The translations under genes were made by a program, and so were the position numbers. From NCBI GenBank assembly GCA_039822045.1, contig JBCBMY010000014.1, positions 101,520 to 165,519 on the forward strand: a DNA stretch of 64,000 bases, in the 5' to 3' direction. The stretch comes from HLUCCA09 sp039822045 (GTDB taxonomy: Bacteria; Pseudomonadota; Alphaproteobacteria; Rhodobacterales; Rhodobacteraceae). A model generated the notes under the pieces. It did no database searches and had not been told where the DNA came from. It saw only the letters and a list, made by a program, of their open reading frames with translations. Positions 1-8,552 of this stretch are shown here, piece after piece. Position 1 is the first letter of the stretch. The number at the start of each line of letters is the position of its first letter.

Positions 1-811
1 CCCGCACCGTGCCCACGATCCCGGCAGCAATGTCGCCGGCGTAGAACGCCTCCGACCCGTCAGCCGCTAGCGCGCGAAGCGTTTCGGCATAGGCCGGGTT
101 GACGAGCGTCTGGCCCGCGTCCAGCGGCTCTCCCCCGGGCAGGAAATAGGCGGCCGTGGCAGGGAACACCGACAAGCGCTCGGCGTCACGTTCGACCAAC
201 GTTGCCAGCCGCGGTGAGACGGTAAAGCCCTCTTCGGCCAGTCGGATAGCGTCCTCGAACAGGCTCGGCCAGCGCGCGGTGCCCCAATTGCGGTGCGCCG
301 CCTCCATCAGTGCAGGCGTCCCCGGCGTGCCGACCGAGCGCCCGCCCACGACCGCGTCGAAGAAGCCCATCCGCTCGCCGTCTTCCTGAAACAAGGTCGG
401 CGTCGCCGCCAGCGGGGCGGTTTCCCGGCCGTCGAGCGTGGTCAGCTCGCCCGTCTCGGCGTCGTACCACACCAGGAACGCTCCGCCACCAAGGCCCGAA
501 CTCTGGGGCTCCACAAGGCCCAGGACCGCCTGAACGGCAACCATTGCGTCGGCCGCGCTGCCGCCGGCGTCCAGGACCCGCGCGCCGGCCTCCACGGCGA
601 GGGGGTTCGCGGCCGCGACCATCCATGTCTCGGCCGTGACCACCCCGCCCTCTTCCTTGGTCGCCAGCGCCGCCTCGGCGGCCTCGGTCAAAGGACCGAA
701 TACGGCACCGGCGGCCGCCCCCTCGGGTGCAATGGCGTCGGCCGCCTCCTGTGCCGAACCGGGCGCGGCCAGAGCAAGGATGATGGCTGTGGATTGAATC
801 AGACGGTGCAT
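1..811 (-). CDS. ggt: Gamma-glutamyltransferase, N-terminal 270 residues (cut by window edge)
   Basis: Gamma-glutamyltransferases are periplasmic Ntn-hydrolases that remove the gamma-glutamyl group from glutathione and related compounds. Reading leftward from the ATG at 811, a short hydrophobic signal peptide (ending near SAQE, residues 18-21) is followed by the family's N-terminal half. It includes the segment AANPLAVEAGARVLDAGGSA, then SSGLGGGAFLVWYD and the region around DGRETAP, which holds the substrate-binding arginine. The frame is open to base 1, so the catalytic threonine half lies outside the window. The gene is divergent from the peptide-binding protein at 1153, which could supply peptides to it. 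Family call is firm; completeness cannot be judged. Confidence 0.85.
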   Translation of the reverse strand, partial: MHRLIQSTAIILALAAPGSAQEAADAIAPEGAAAGAVFGPLTEAAEAALATKEEGGVVTAETWMVAAANPLAVEAGARVLDAGGSAADAMVAVQAVLGLVEPQSSGLGGGAFLVWYDAETGELTTLDGRETAPLAATPTLFQEDGERMGFFDAVVGGRSVGTPGTPALMEAAHRNWGTARWPSLFEDAIRLAEEGFTVSPRLATLVERDAERLSVFPATAAYFLPGGEPLDAGQTLVNPAYAETLRALAADGSEAFYAGDIAAGIVGTVR

Positions 812-1152
812 CTCGATCTCCCTCGGCGGTTTCGCCGTCGCCGATGACGGCACATCACCCACGAGCCTGACATGGCCGTGGACGCGAGGAAACGGATTCG
901 GCGCCGCATCGGACGCTGCCATTTGCCCAAGCAGATGCCCAATCCGGGGGCACAGACCCCGCCGACCCCCTGTATCCACGAACAATTTTGGTTGTGATCA
1001 GGGGTGCGACGCTCCTTACTCTCGGCGTCCTCTGGCACAGGCTTAAAAATAGGGCCCGACATCTCCTGCGCGCGGGCTCGCACGGGCCGGCACGCGGTGC
1101 GCCACGGCGGCCGGGCGAAAGACCCGCGCGCCACCAACAGCGAGGACGCCCA
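812..1152. promoter_or_regulatory. Divergent intergenic region between ggt and the peptide-binding protein gene
   Basis: No coding sequence is supported in these 341 bases. Both flanking genes point outward, so promoters for both must lie here. An AT-rich TTAAAAAT block at about 1043-1050 is the only obvious minus-10-like sequence toward the plus-strand gene, but no convincing minus-35 partner was found. A GAGGAC ribosome-binding site lies just before the ATG at 1153. Confidence 0.4.
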
Positions 1153-2823
1153 ATGACACCCAAAACCCTCACCGGTGCGCCGCTTCCGCGGCACCTGATC
1201 GACAGCGCCGCCCGGCTGCGCAAACGCAGCGACGCGGTTTCCCGGCGCGAGTTTCTTGCGACCGCGTCGGCCTTTGGTGCCACCACGGCGACGGCCTACG
1301 GTCTTCTCGGCCTTGCCGCACCCGCGCAGGCCCAGGGCTCCCCCCAGACCGGGGGCCGCGTGCGGATGCAATCGGAACTGCCCGCGCTCAAGGACCCGCG
1401 CACGTTCGACTTCAACGCGCTGGCAAACTTCACCCGCGGCTGGCTGGAATACCTCGTCCAATACAACCGCGACGGCACGTTCTCGCCGGTTCTCCTGGAA
1501 AGCTGGGAGGTGAATGACGACGCGACCGAGTATGTGCTGAACGTCCGCCCAGGCGCGACATGGAACAACGGCGACCCGTTCACGGCCGACGACGTCGCCT
1601 GGAACCTCACCCGCTTCTGCGAGCGCGACTTCGAGGGCAATTCCATGGCCTCGAAGCTCGCCAGCCTGATCGACGATGCCACCGGCACGGCCCGCGCGGG
1701 CGCCATCGAAGTGCTCGACGCAACGACGGTCAAGCTCACGCTTCTGACGCCCGATATCTCGATCATCCCCGGCATTTCCGACTATCCGGCCGCGATCGTC
1801 CACCAGAGCTTCACGCCCGAGACGATCATGTCGAACCCGATCGGCACGGGCCCCTACCTGCCGACGCGGTTCGAGGTGGGTGTCGGCGCGACGCTTGTCC
1901 GCAACACCGATCATACCTGGTGGAATGCGGGCAATGGGGCATGGCTCGATGAGATCGAGATCATCGATTACGGCTCCGACCCCGTGGCCTATGTCGCGGC
2001 CGCCGAGAGCGACGAGATCGACATCGTCTATGACACGATGGGCGACTTCGTTGCGATCTTCGACGGGTTCGAGGGCTGGACCCGGCATGAGACCGTCACC
2101 GGCGCCACCATTCTCGCCCGGCCCCAGCAGGTGGCCGAGGTGGAGGGCGCCACGCCCTATGCCGATGCCCGCGTCCGCCGCGCGCTGGCGATGGCTGTCG
2201 ACCGTTCGACGGTGCTCGAGCTCGGCAATTCCGGCCAGGGCAGCATCGCCGAGAACCACCACGTGAGCCCGGTTCACCCCGACTATGCCGAGCTGCCCGA
2301 GCCTGACTATGACCCTGCGGGCGCGGCGGCGCTGATGGCCGAGGCCGGCATGGCCGAGTTCGAGCACGAGCTGATCTCGCTCGATTCCGGCTTTTGGAAG
2401 GACACCGCCGACGCCATCGCAGCCCAGATTCGGGACGCCGGGATCCCCGTGCGGCGCAAGGTGTTCCCAACCTCGACCTTCTGGAACGACTGGGCAAAGT
2501 ACCCGTTCTCGGTGACCAACTGGAACCACCGGCCGCTCGGCATCCAGACGCTTGCCATCGCCTATCGCACCGGCGAGCCCTGGAACGAAAGCGGCTTTGC
2601 GAATGCCGAGTTCGACGGGCTCGTGACCGAGGCGCTGGCGCAGCCCGATGTTGAGAAACGGCGCGCGATCATGGCGCGGCTGCAGGAGATCATGCAACAG
2701 GAAGGGGTGATCATTCAGCCCTATTGGCGGGGCCTGATCAACCACTCCAAGAGCGACCTGAAGGGGGGCGAGATCCACCCTGCGCAGGAGCTGCGTGTGT
2801 CCGATCTCTATTGGGAGGCGTGA
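1153..2823 (+). CDS. ABC transporter substrate-binding protein, oligopeptide/dipeptide type (SBP family 5)
   Basis: A 556-residue periplasmic binding protein for peptides or similar oligomers. It has a twin-arginine signal, SRREFLATASAFG near residues 28-40, followed by a hydrophobic stretch and a cleavage-like AQAQG. The mature part shows the family-5 pattern: LLESWEVNDDATEYVLNVRP, then NGDPFTADDVAWNLTR, then ADARVRRALAMAVDR. The ATG at 1153 was chosen because GAGGAC precedes it and it places the Tat motif normally; an in-frame upstream extension lacks support. No permease or ATPase genes follow, so this is an orphan receptor in this window. It overlaps the next gene by four bases (GTGA). 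Confidence 0.85.
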   Translation: MTPKTLTGAPLPRHLIDSAARLRKRSDAVSRREFLATASAFGATTATAYGLLGLAAPAQAQGSPQTGGRVRMQSELPALKDPRTFDFNALANFTRGWLEYLVQYNRDGTFSPVLLESWEVNDDATEYVLNVRPGATWNNGDPFTADDVAWNLTRFCERDFEGNSMASKLASLIDDATGTARAGAIEVLDATTVKLTLLTPDISIIPGISDYPAAIVHQSFTPETIMSNPIGTGPYLPTRFEVGVGATLVRNTDHTWWNAGNGAWLDEIEIIDYGSDPVAYVAAAESDEIDIVYDTMGDFVAIFDGFEGWTRHETVTGATILARPQQVAEVEGATPYADARVRRALAMAVDRSTVLELGNSGQGSIAENHHVSPVHPDYAELPEPDYDPAGAAALMAEAGMAEFEHELISLDSGFWKDTADAIAAQIRDAGIPVRRKVFPTSTFWNDWAKYPFSVTNWNHRPLGIQTLAIAYRTGEPWNESGFANAEFDGLVTEALAQPDVEKRRAIMARLQEIMQQEGVIIQPYWRGLINHSKSDLKGGEIHPAQELRVSDLYWEA

Positions 2824-3584
2824 GCCGGGCCGACCGTCGGCGCGCCGCGTCGAAAGCGGGCGGTGGCCCGGCGGGCGATGTCGCGGGGCTGGCGGCGCGG
2901 GTTGCGGCGGCCAAGCTGCCCGGCACCCCGCCTGCCCTTGCCGACCGGGCGCGTCGGGCGCTTGGCGCCTATCTGGCCGAGGCCACGGGGGCGGGGATGC
3001 CGTTTGCCGAGGTCGTCGCGCGGCTGGCCGACGGCCGCGCCGCCCTTGCGGTGGCCAAGGCCGAGCGGCGGCCCTTGCCGGCGGGCGCCGCCTGCGCGTC
3101 GGGCTGCGCCTTCTGCTGCATCCTGAGTGGCGACGATGGCGGGTTGATCACCGAAGCGGAGGCGCGCGCGCTCCACGCCGCCTTATCTCCCAAGGCGGGC
3201 ATGCCCGACGGGCGCCAATGGCATCCCTCGGCCTGCCCCGCCCTCGACCCGGGCGCGCGCACCTGCCGCGCCTATGACGCGCGGCCCGAAATCTGCCGTG
3301 CCTTCCATTCGATGGATGCCAGCGCCTGCGAAGCCAACGCCCGCGGCGAGCCTGTGCCCGGCGCCCGGCTTGCCGGTGGGCATCTGAGCTATCTGGCCGC
3401 CCATGGCCTGGCTCGCGCCGCCCTGAAGGGCCGGACGCGCGTCGACACCTATGCCCTGCGCGAGATTGCCCGCTGCGCCGTCGAGGGGCTGGACGTCGAC
3501 ACCTCGCTCAGCACCGCCCGCCACGCCCAGTCCGACCTTGACGCCGAGCGCCGCCGGACGGGCCGGGCCCTGTCGGGGCGGTGA
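2820..3584 (+). CDS. YkgJ-family cysteine cluster protein (zinc/iron-chelating domain)
   Basis: A 254-residue protein with a cysteine-cluster domain: CASGCAFCC near residues 88-96 and later CPALDPGARTCRAYDARPEICRAF. This spacing is the hallmark of the YkgJ/UPF0153 family, thought to bind zinc or an iron-sulfur cluster; its biochemical role is not established. The GTG at 2820 overlaps the upstream stop as GTGA and follows GGGAGG closely, and no other start lies between it and the conserved domain, so translational coupling to the binding-protein gene is likely. The N-terminal 80 residues are alanine-rich and not recognised. Confidence 0.75.
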   Translation: MSRADRRRAASKAGGGPAGDVAGLAARVAAAKLPGTPPALADRARRALGAYLAEATGAGMPFAEVVARLADGRAALAVAKAERRPLPAGAACASGCAFCCILSGDDGGLITEAEARALHAALSPKAGMPDGRQWHPSACPALDPGARTCRAYDARPEICRAFHSMDASACEANARGEPVPGARLAGGHLSYLAAHGLARAALKGRTRVDTYALREIARCAVEGLDVDTSLSTARHAQSDLDAERRRTGRALSGR

Positions 3585-3593
3585 GCGGCACCT

Positions 3594-3905
3594 CTACAGG
3601 CGGCAGGCGCGGAGCTCCGGGCTGTCTCTGCAACAATCGTGCGTCAGGAACGACACCAGCGCGGCAATGCTCGAATAGTCCACCGTGTAGCGCAGGCTGC
3701 GCGACTGCCGTTGCCGGTGGATGAAGCCTGCCTCTGCAAGCGCCGCAAGGTGAAACGAGGCGCGAGAGGCGCTCGCGCCCAGGCCCTGCGCGATGTCTCC
3801 GGCGCTCAGCCCCTGGGGCCCCGCCACGACGAGGCGCCGGATGATGCTGAGCCGATCGGCGTTCGAGAGCGCGTGGAAAAGCCGGGCTGCTTCGTCTTCG
3901 CCCAT
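3594..3905 (-). CDS. ArsR/SmtB-family metalloregulator, arsenite-type
   Basis: A 103-residue winged-helix repressor. ALSNADRLSIIRRL (12-25) is the start of the ArsR fold, SASRASFHLAALAEAGFI (45-62) the recognition-helix region, and RQSRSLRYTV the wing. The tail carries Cys91, Cys92 and Cys101 in HDCCRDSPELRAC, matching the vicinal-cysteine C-terminus of alphaproteobacterial arsenite-responsive ArsR proteins. It is divergent from the DUF6428 gene, and two identical-geometry inverted repeats in the 81-bp gap make autoregulation likely. Arsenic as the ligand is inferred from the cysteines and the neighbour. Confidence 0.85.
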   Translation of the reverse strand: MGEDEAARLFHALSNADRLSIIRRLVVAGPQGLSAGDIAQGLGASASRASFHLAALAEAGFIHRQRQSRSLRYTVDYSSIAALVSFLTHDCCRDSPELRACRL

Positions 3906-3925
3906 ATTTCAAACATCCTTGAATT
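3906..3925. promoter_or_regulatory. Predicted ArsR operator 1
   Basis: Inverted repeat ATTTCAA, six-base spacer, TTGAATT directly abutting the ArsR start codon. It has the same half-sites and spacing as the second site at 3951-3970, so binding here would block transcription or translation start of the repressor gene. Confidence 0.6.
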
Positions 3926-3950
3926 AACGCGCTGTGTGTGGAATATGTTT

Positions 3951-3970
3951 ATTTCAAGAGCCATTGAAAT
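3951..3970. promoter_or_regulatory. Predicted ArsR operator 2
   Basis: Perfect inverted repeat ATTTCAA, six-base spacer, TTGAAAT, just before the DUF6428 gene. It is 45 bp (start to start) from operator 1, about four helical turns, so two dimers could sit on one DNA face. Confidence 0.65.
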
Positions 3971-3986
3971 GTAAATGGAGCACGCG

Positions 3987-4505
3987 ATGACCCTCGCCGA
4001 CCTGCTTGCCAGCCTCAACGAGATCGACCCGAACGCCGCCCTGATCTTCCAGGTCGAGGGGCAGGACATTGGCGCGGGGTATCACGTGACCGAACTCCGT
4101 CACTCGGCATCGACCGGCATCGACTGTGGCGGCAGGATCGACCGCTGGGAGGAGGCGCGCCTGCAGTTGCTGGATGGCCATGGTGGGAAGCATATGAGTG
4201 TCGGCAAGTTCGTGAGCATCGTGAGCCGGAGCATCGATGCCGTTCCCGGTCTTGCCGACGTGCCCCTGCTGGTCGAATACGCCCCCGGAAACCGCGGCCT
4301 GAGCCTCTTGGAGGCAGGGCGGCCCGTCGAGCGCGATGGCCTCGCGGCCCTGGCCCTCCACCCCACGCGCGCCGTCTGCAAACCAGCGGAGCAGGCCCGC
4401 ATCGCCGGCGGGACAACGGCGGCGTGCTGCGGCGCGCCGGCCCTCGAGGGCCTGTCTGACGGGCACGAGCGGACATCGCGCGCGCAGGAACGGTGCTGCG
4501 GATAG
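3987..4505 (+). CDS. DUF6428 family protein, ArsR-linked
   Basis: A 172-residue cytosolic protein of unknown function. Recognisable family features are MTLADLLASLN at the start, GAGYHVTELRHS, TGIDCGGRIDRW and LQLLDGHGGKHMSVGKF. The C-terminal third is variable and ends in cysteine pairs (AACCG and RCCG), as seen in many arsenic-linked proteins. The ATG at 3987 was preferred over 3975 because GGAG lies six bases before it and the family begins MTLADLL. Its position behind an ArsR operator suggests arsenite- or metal-induced expression. No arsenite pump or arsenate reductase is nearby. Confidence 0.7.
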   Translation: MTLADLLASLNEIDPNAALIFQVEGQDIGAGYHVTELRHSASTGIDCGGRIDRWEEARLQLLDGHGGKHMSVGKFVSIVSRSIDAVPGLADVPLLVEYAPGNRGLSLLEAGRPVERDGLAALALHPTRAVCKPAEQARIAGGTTAACCGAPALEGLSDGHERTSRAQERCCG

Positions 4506-4583
4506 CGCGGAGCGAATATTGAACCGATGCTTGCGCGAACAGGCGAGGCCTGCCTGGTCGCGAGCATCACCGGCGCCGCGGGC

Positions 4584-5078
4584 CTAGCCCGGGATTACCA
4601 AGAGGATCGTGCCCAGGATGCCCCAGATGAGCAGCATGAAGTGCGTCGCCTGGCCGGCGAAATGGCAGTACCAGTAGCAGAAGTAGTTGCCGCCTGCGAG
4701 GAAGCCGGCCCAGTTGACCGTGAAAGCGAGCGCGCCGAGCACGGCCAGAAGACGGGCCAGTTCGACATCGACCGCGCCGCCGAGCGCCATGACCAGCGCG
4801 ACGGTTCCTCCGACCAGGGTGATCGCGGCCACCGTCTCCCACGCCACGAGCAGGTAGAAGAGCCCGCGGATCACGCGCATATCGCTCACGCGGCGATGCT
4901 TCACCACTTCGAAATCCTGCGGGAAATCCTCGGCCATCCGGTCGAACCGCGTGACCATGGCCACGGCCGACAGGTTGAGGTGCGGGTGGCGCCAATTGTC
5001 GAAAACGCCGGTCACCATCCAGGCGGCCATGCAGCCCGTCACGACGGCCTGTGCGATGAGAAGGGCCATATCGGTCAT
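4584..5078 (-). CDS. DUF2165-like small integral membrane protein
   Basis: A 164-residue inner-membrane protein with about four hydrophobic segments: residues 5-22, around 72-95 (FYLLVAWETVAAITLVGGTV), around 105-125, and the C-terminus. The pattern of a membrane glutamate in the second segment and a conserved GNYFCYWYCHF stretch before the last helix resembles DUF2165 predicted small membrane proteins. The ATG at 5078 overlaps the stop of the upstream dioxygenase gene as ATGA, so the two are co-translated. Function unknown; family assignment is from pattern recall and is moderate. Confidence 0.5.
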   Translation of the reverse strand: MTDMALLIAQAVVTGCMAAWMVTGVFDNWRHPHLNLSAVAMVTRFDRMAEDFPQDFEVVKHRRVSDMRVIRGLFYLLVAWETVAAITLVGGTVALVMALGGAVDVELARLLAVLGALAFTVNWAGFLAGGNYFCYWYCHFAGQATHFMLLIWGILGTILLVIPG

Positions 5079-5998
5079 ACCGGCGCCTCCTCGCGCTGGG
5101 CCACCCGCTCGGCCGCGGCGCGCATCTCGGTGAGACCGTCGGCTGCGGTGGCCGAGGCGCAAAGACTCGTCAGGCGCCGGGGCTGGCTGTAGTCCCACGG
5201 GCGCCCGCGGTGCAGCACGGCGCGCTGATCCCAGATCAGAACATCCCCTGGCGTCCAGCTGTGGGAATAGACGTAGTCGGGCGCGGTGCAGGTGGCCAGC
5301 AGCGCATCGATCTCGGCCTGGCCTGCTTCCGTGTCCATCCCGACAACGGCGAAGGCGTGTGAGGCGACATAAACCGCCTCGGCACCGTTCGCCGGGTTCT
5401 TCCAGACGGCGTGCCAGACCGTGTCGGGCCATTTGTTGAACATCGGAAGCGCCGCCAACTCGGGCGAGATGCGCGCGCGGGAATGGCTGTAGCGGTGGCG
5501 AAGAAGCATCGACCGCAGCTGCGCCTGTCGGTCGGGCGCCATATCGGCAAAGGCCGCGCGGGTCGTCGCGAGCTCGGTCGCGCCACCCTCGGACGGCACG
5601 ATGTGCGCGGTCAGGATGTTCACGAGCGCCGGCACAGGCAGAAACGTGCTGTCGGCGTGCCAGAGAAAGTTCGCCTGCAGGTTCAGCGTCTTGAGATCGT
5701 CCTCATCATAGGTGCCGCCGCCCGCCGCGACATTCGACACTTCGGGGATCGCCATCGCTTCCCCGGGCTTGCGCTCGTCGGCGGTGCGGTCTTCCACGGG
5801 GCCAAAGGCGCGCGCGAGCCGCAGATGCGTCTGGGGCGTCATCGCCTGGCCGCGAAAAAGCAGCGCCGAATGGGCCTCGAACAGGGCCCGGACTTCATCA
5901 AACAGATGGTCGGATGTGACCTCGTTGAGGTCCACGCCTTCAACCTCGACACCGAAGCGCGGGTGGAGGGGGCGTGTCGTCAGCATGGGAGATGCCAT
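5075..5998 (-). CDS. TauD/TfdA family alpha-ketoglutarate-dependent dioxygenase
   Basis: A 307-residue Fe(II)/2-oxoglutarate dioxygenase of the taurine/2,4-D dioxygenase family. Iron ligands are visible as His114 and Asp116 (WHADSTF) and His263 (AVLHRGRPWD), with the 2-oxoglutarate-binding arginine near 274-275 (PRRLTSL). LLFRGQAMTPQTHLRLARAFGP is the typical N-terminal element. Such enzymes hydroxylate a substrate so that a side group (sulfite, phenol, amine) leaves; the substrate here is not predictable. The ATG at 5998 has an upstream GGAG. The downstream DUF2165 membrane protein overlaps by four bases, suggesting a functional pair. Confidence 0.8.
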   Translation of the reverse strand: MASPMLTTRPLHPRFGVEVEGVDLNEVTSDHLFDEVRALFEAHSALLFRGQAMTPQTHLRLARAFGPVEDRTADERKPGEAMAIPEVSNVAAGGGTYDEDDLKTLNLQANFLWHADSTFLPVPALVNILTAHIVPSEGGATELATTRAAFADMAPDRQAQLRSMLLRHRYSHSRARISPELAALPMFNKWPDTVWHAVWKNPANGAEAVYVASHAFAVVGMDTEAGQAEIDALLATCTAPDYVYSHSWTPGDVLIWDQRAVLHRGRPWDYSQPRRLTSLCASATAADGLTEMRAAAERVAQREEAPV

Positions 5999-6337
5999 GA
6001 TACGTCGCTCCTGCGTTTCGGCGCGACCCACGGGGCGGTGCACGCAGTAGCGCCCATCCTCGCCCCCGAGGCGCGTGTGCAGACCGGGAGCAGCGGAGGC
6101 AGAGCACTCAGGCGGGGCGACCGCACGCAAGTACCGCGCGCAATCAAATGGCCCTAGACTGTGCCAGAGTAGTTTTCGCATAGCCCCCTGCGACCGCCCG
6201 GGCAAGCGTCCAATCGGACGAAAAGCGCGAATTCTGCGTCGGCCCAAAGTTCGGGCACCGGGGGCACGGGCGCCGTGGACCTGCACAAAAGCCGGGCGGC
6301 GACTTGCGATCTGACCAAGGCCGTCTAGGCTAGTTGC
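5999..6337. other. Intergenic region, divergent dioxygenase and glgB
   Basis: No gene is supported in these 339 bases. Promoters for the two divergent genes must lie here. A possible minus-35/minus-10 pair, TTGCGA (6304-6309) and TAGGCT (6326-6331) with a 16-base spacer, ends seven bases before the glgB ATG, and no Shine-Dalgarno sequence is obvious before that ATG. Confidence 0.35.
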
Positions 6338-8539
6338 ATGACCGAGATACATACGCCCGACCCGCTCGACCTGATCCCCGACGCGGACAAGGAGCGCCTC
6401 GCCACGGGCCAGCACGACGACCCGTTCGCCGTGCTCGGCCCCCACGAACGGAAGGGCGCGCGCCACGTCACGGCCTTCCTGCCCGGCGCATCGGGCGTGG
6501 CGGCCGTGGTCGAGGGCAAGCCGCATCGCCTGTCCGCATCCGACCGCTATCCGGGCCTCTTCTCCGGTCCCGTGCCGGGCAAATCGGCCTATACCCTCAC
6601 CGCCGACTGGGGTGGGGCCACGCACGAGTTCGCAGATCCCTACAGCTTTGGCTCGGTGATCGGCGAGATGGACGAGTACCTCTTGTCCGAGGGCACGCAC
6701 CGGCGGATCTGGCAGGTGCTCGGCGCCCATGTGATGGAGGTCGGCGGCGTCGCGGGCACCCATTTCGCCGTCTGGGCGCCGAACGCGCGCCGGGTCTCGG
6801 TTGTGGGCGGTTTCAACACCTGGGACGGGCGGCGCGCGCCCATGCGGCGGCGCGGATCGACGGGCGTGTGGGAAATCTTCCTCCCCGGGATCGCCGAGGG
6901 CGAGGCCTATAAGTATGAGATTGTCGGGCCCTCGGGCGACATCCTGCCGCTGAAGGCCGACCCTGTGGGCTTTGGCTCGGAGCATCCGCCGGCCAATGCG
7001 TCGGTCGTGCGCGACATCACGGGCTATGGCTGGGACGACGGGACATGGATGGAAACGCGGGCCGGCGCCAATGCGCGCACGGCGCCGATTTCGATCTATG
7101 AGGTGCATCTGGGCTCGTGGCGACGCAAGGCGGATGGTCGCCGGATCAGCTATAAGGAAGCGGCCGACGAGCTGGTGAGCTATGCCGCCGATATGGGCTT
7201 CACCCACCTTGAGCTTTTGCCCGTCTCGGAGTTCCCGTTCGACGGCTCCTGGGGCTATCAGCCGGTCGGCCTCTTCGCCCCCACCATCCGCCATGGGCCG
7301 CCGCACGAGTTCCGCGATCTGGTGGAGGCCGCGCACAAGGCGGGGCTCGGGATCATCCTCGACTGGGTGCCGGGCCACTTCCCGACCGACCCCCACGGGC
7401 TTGGCCAGTTCGACGGCACCGCGCTCTATGAGCATGCCGACCCGCGCGAGGGGTTCCACAAGGATTGGAACACGCTGATCTATAATTTCGGGCGCACCGA
7501 GGTCAGGAATTTCCTGATGTCCAACGCGCTCTACTGGCTCGAGGAATACCATGTCGACGGGCTGCGCGTGGATGCCGTCGCCTCGATGCTCTATCGCGAC
7601 TATTCCCGCGATGAGGGCGAGTGGATCCCCAACAAGGATGGCGGGCGCGAGAACTACGAGGCCATCGACATGATGCGCTCGATGAACACCACCGTTTATG
7701 GCGAGGTTCCGGGCGTGATGACGGCGGCGGAGGAGAGCACGAGCTTTCCGGCCGTGTCTCAGCCCGTGGACGCCGGCGGCCTGGGGTTCGGCTACAAGTG
7801 GAACATGGGGTGGATGAACGACACTCTGGAATACATGAAGAAGGACCCGGCCTACCGGAAGCATCACCACAACCAGATGACCTTCGGCCTGGTCTATGCC
7901 TTCTCGGAAAACTTCATCTTGCCGATCAGCCATGACGAGGTGGTGCACGGCAAAGGCTCGCTCTACGACCGGATGCCGGGCAGCCATGCCGACAAGCTGG
8001 GGAACTTGCGGGCGTATTTCGGCTTCATGTGGGGGCATCCCGGCAAGAAGCTTCTCTTTATGGGTCAGGAATTCGGCCAGAAGGCCGAGTGGAACTATGA
8101 GACCGAGGTTGACTGGGGCCAGCTGAATGACCCCGGTCACAAGGGGGTGCAGCGTCTGGTGCGCGATCTGAACACGCTCTACCGGGCCGAGCCGGCACTC
8201 CACGTGATGGATGCCGAGCCCCACGGCTTTCAGTGGATCGAGGCGGACGATGCCGATAATTCGGTCTTCGCCTGGCTCCGCCGCGGCGGGCCTCAGGACC
8301 GTGAGATCGTGGTGGTCGTGAACATGACGCCGGTCGAACGCTCCGACTACACGCTCGCCCTGCCCCTTAGCGGTCGTTGGCGCGAAGCACTGAACACCGA
8401 TGCGTCGATCTATGACGGCGGCGATCGCGGAAATATGGGCGGCATCGACGCGTCAGGGCCCGCGAGAAACGGCTTCGTGGCAAGCGCCAAGCTCTATCTG
8501 CCCCCGTTCTCGGCCCTTTTCCTCGTGCACGACGGCTAG
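6338..8539 (+). CDS. glgB: 1,4-alpha-glucan branching enzyme (GH13)
   Basis: A 733-residue cytosolic enzyme that cuts alpha-1,4 glucan chains and re-attaches them as alpha-1,6 branches in glycogen. Order of parts: N-terminal beta module (about 10-105), CBM48 module (about 120-210), GH13 barrel (about 240-610), C-terminal beta domain. Catalytic motifs match GlgB: DGLRVDAVASMLYRDYSR with the nucleophile near Asp412, VMTAAEEST with the acid/base near Glu465, and SHDEVVHGK with the transition-state stabiliser near Asp533. Length is normal. Unusually, glgA, glgC, glgP and glgX are absent here; the partner is a glucosylglycerol hydrolase-like gene 13 bp downstream. Confidence 0.95.
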   Translation: MTEIHTPDPLDLIPDADKERLATGQHDDPFAVLGPHERKGARHVTAFLPGASGVAAVVEGKPHRLSASDRYPGLFSGPVPGKSAYTLTADWGGATHEFADPYSFGSVIGEMDEYLLSEGTHRRIWQVLGAHVMEVGGVAGTHFAVWAPNARRVSVVGGFNTWDGRRAPMRRRGSTGVWEIFLPGIAEGEAYKYEIVGPSGDILPLKADPVGFGSEHPPANASVVRDITGYGWDDGTWMETRAGANARTAPISIYEVHLGSWRRKADGRRISYKEAADELVSYAADMGFTHLELLPVSEFPFDGSWGYQPVGLFAPTIRHGPPHEFRDLVEAAHKAGLGIILDWVPGHFPTDPHGLGQFDGTALYEHADPREGFHKDWNTLIYNFGRTEVRNFLMSNALYWLEEYHVDGLRVDAVASMLYRDYSRDEGEWIPNKDGGRENYEAIDMMRSMNTTVYGEVPGVMTAAEESTSFPAVSQPVDAGGLGFGYKWNMGWMNDTLEYMKKDPAYRKHHHNQMTFGLVYAFSENFILPISHDEVVHGKGSLYDRMPGSHADKLGNLRAYFGFMWGHPGKKLLFMGQEFGQKAEWNYETEVDWGQLNDPGHKGVQRLVRDLNTLYRAEPALHVMDAEPHGFQWIEADDADNSVFAWLRRGGPQDREIVVVVNMTPVERSDYTLALPLSGRWREALNTDASIYDGGDRGNMGGIDASGPARNGFVASAKLYLPPFSALFLVHDG

Positions 8540-8552
8540 GGAGATCCAACCG

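Noticed and set aside
1033..1048. Sigma-54-like sequence TGGCAC followed by TTAAAA
   Set aside because: The downstream GC element of the minus-12 box is missing, so the match is only half a promoter.
5075..8224. A 1049-codon minus-strand frame running from the dioxygenase through glgB
   Set aside because: Only the first part downstream of the ATG at 5998 is real; the remainder is antisense to glgB, which has all catalytic motifs.
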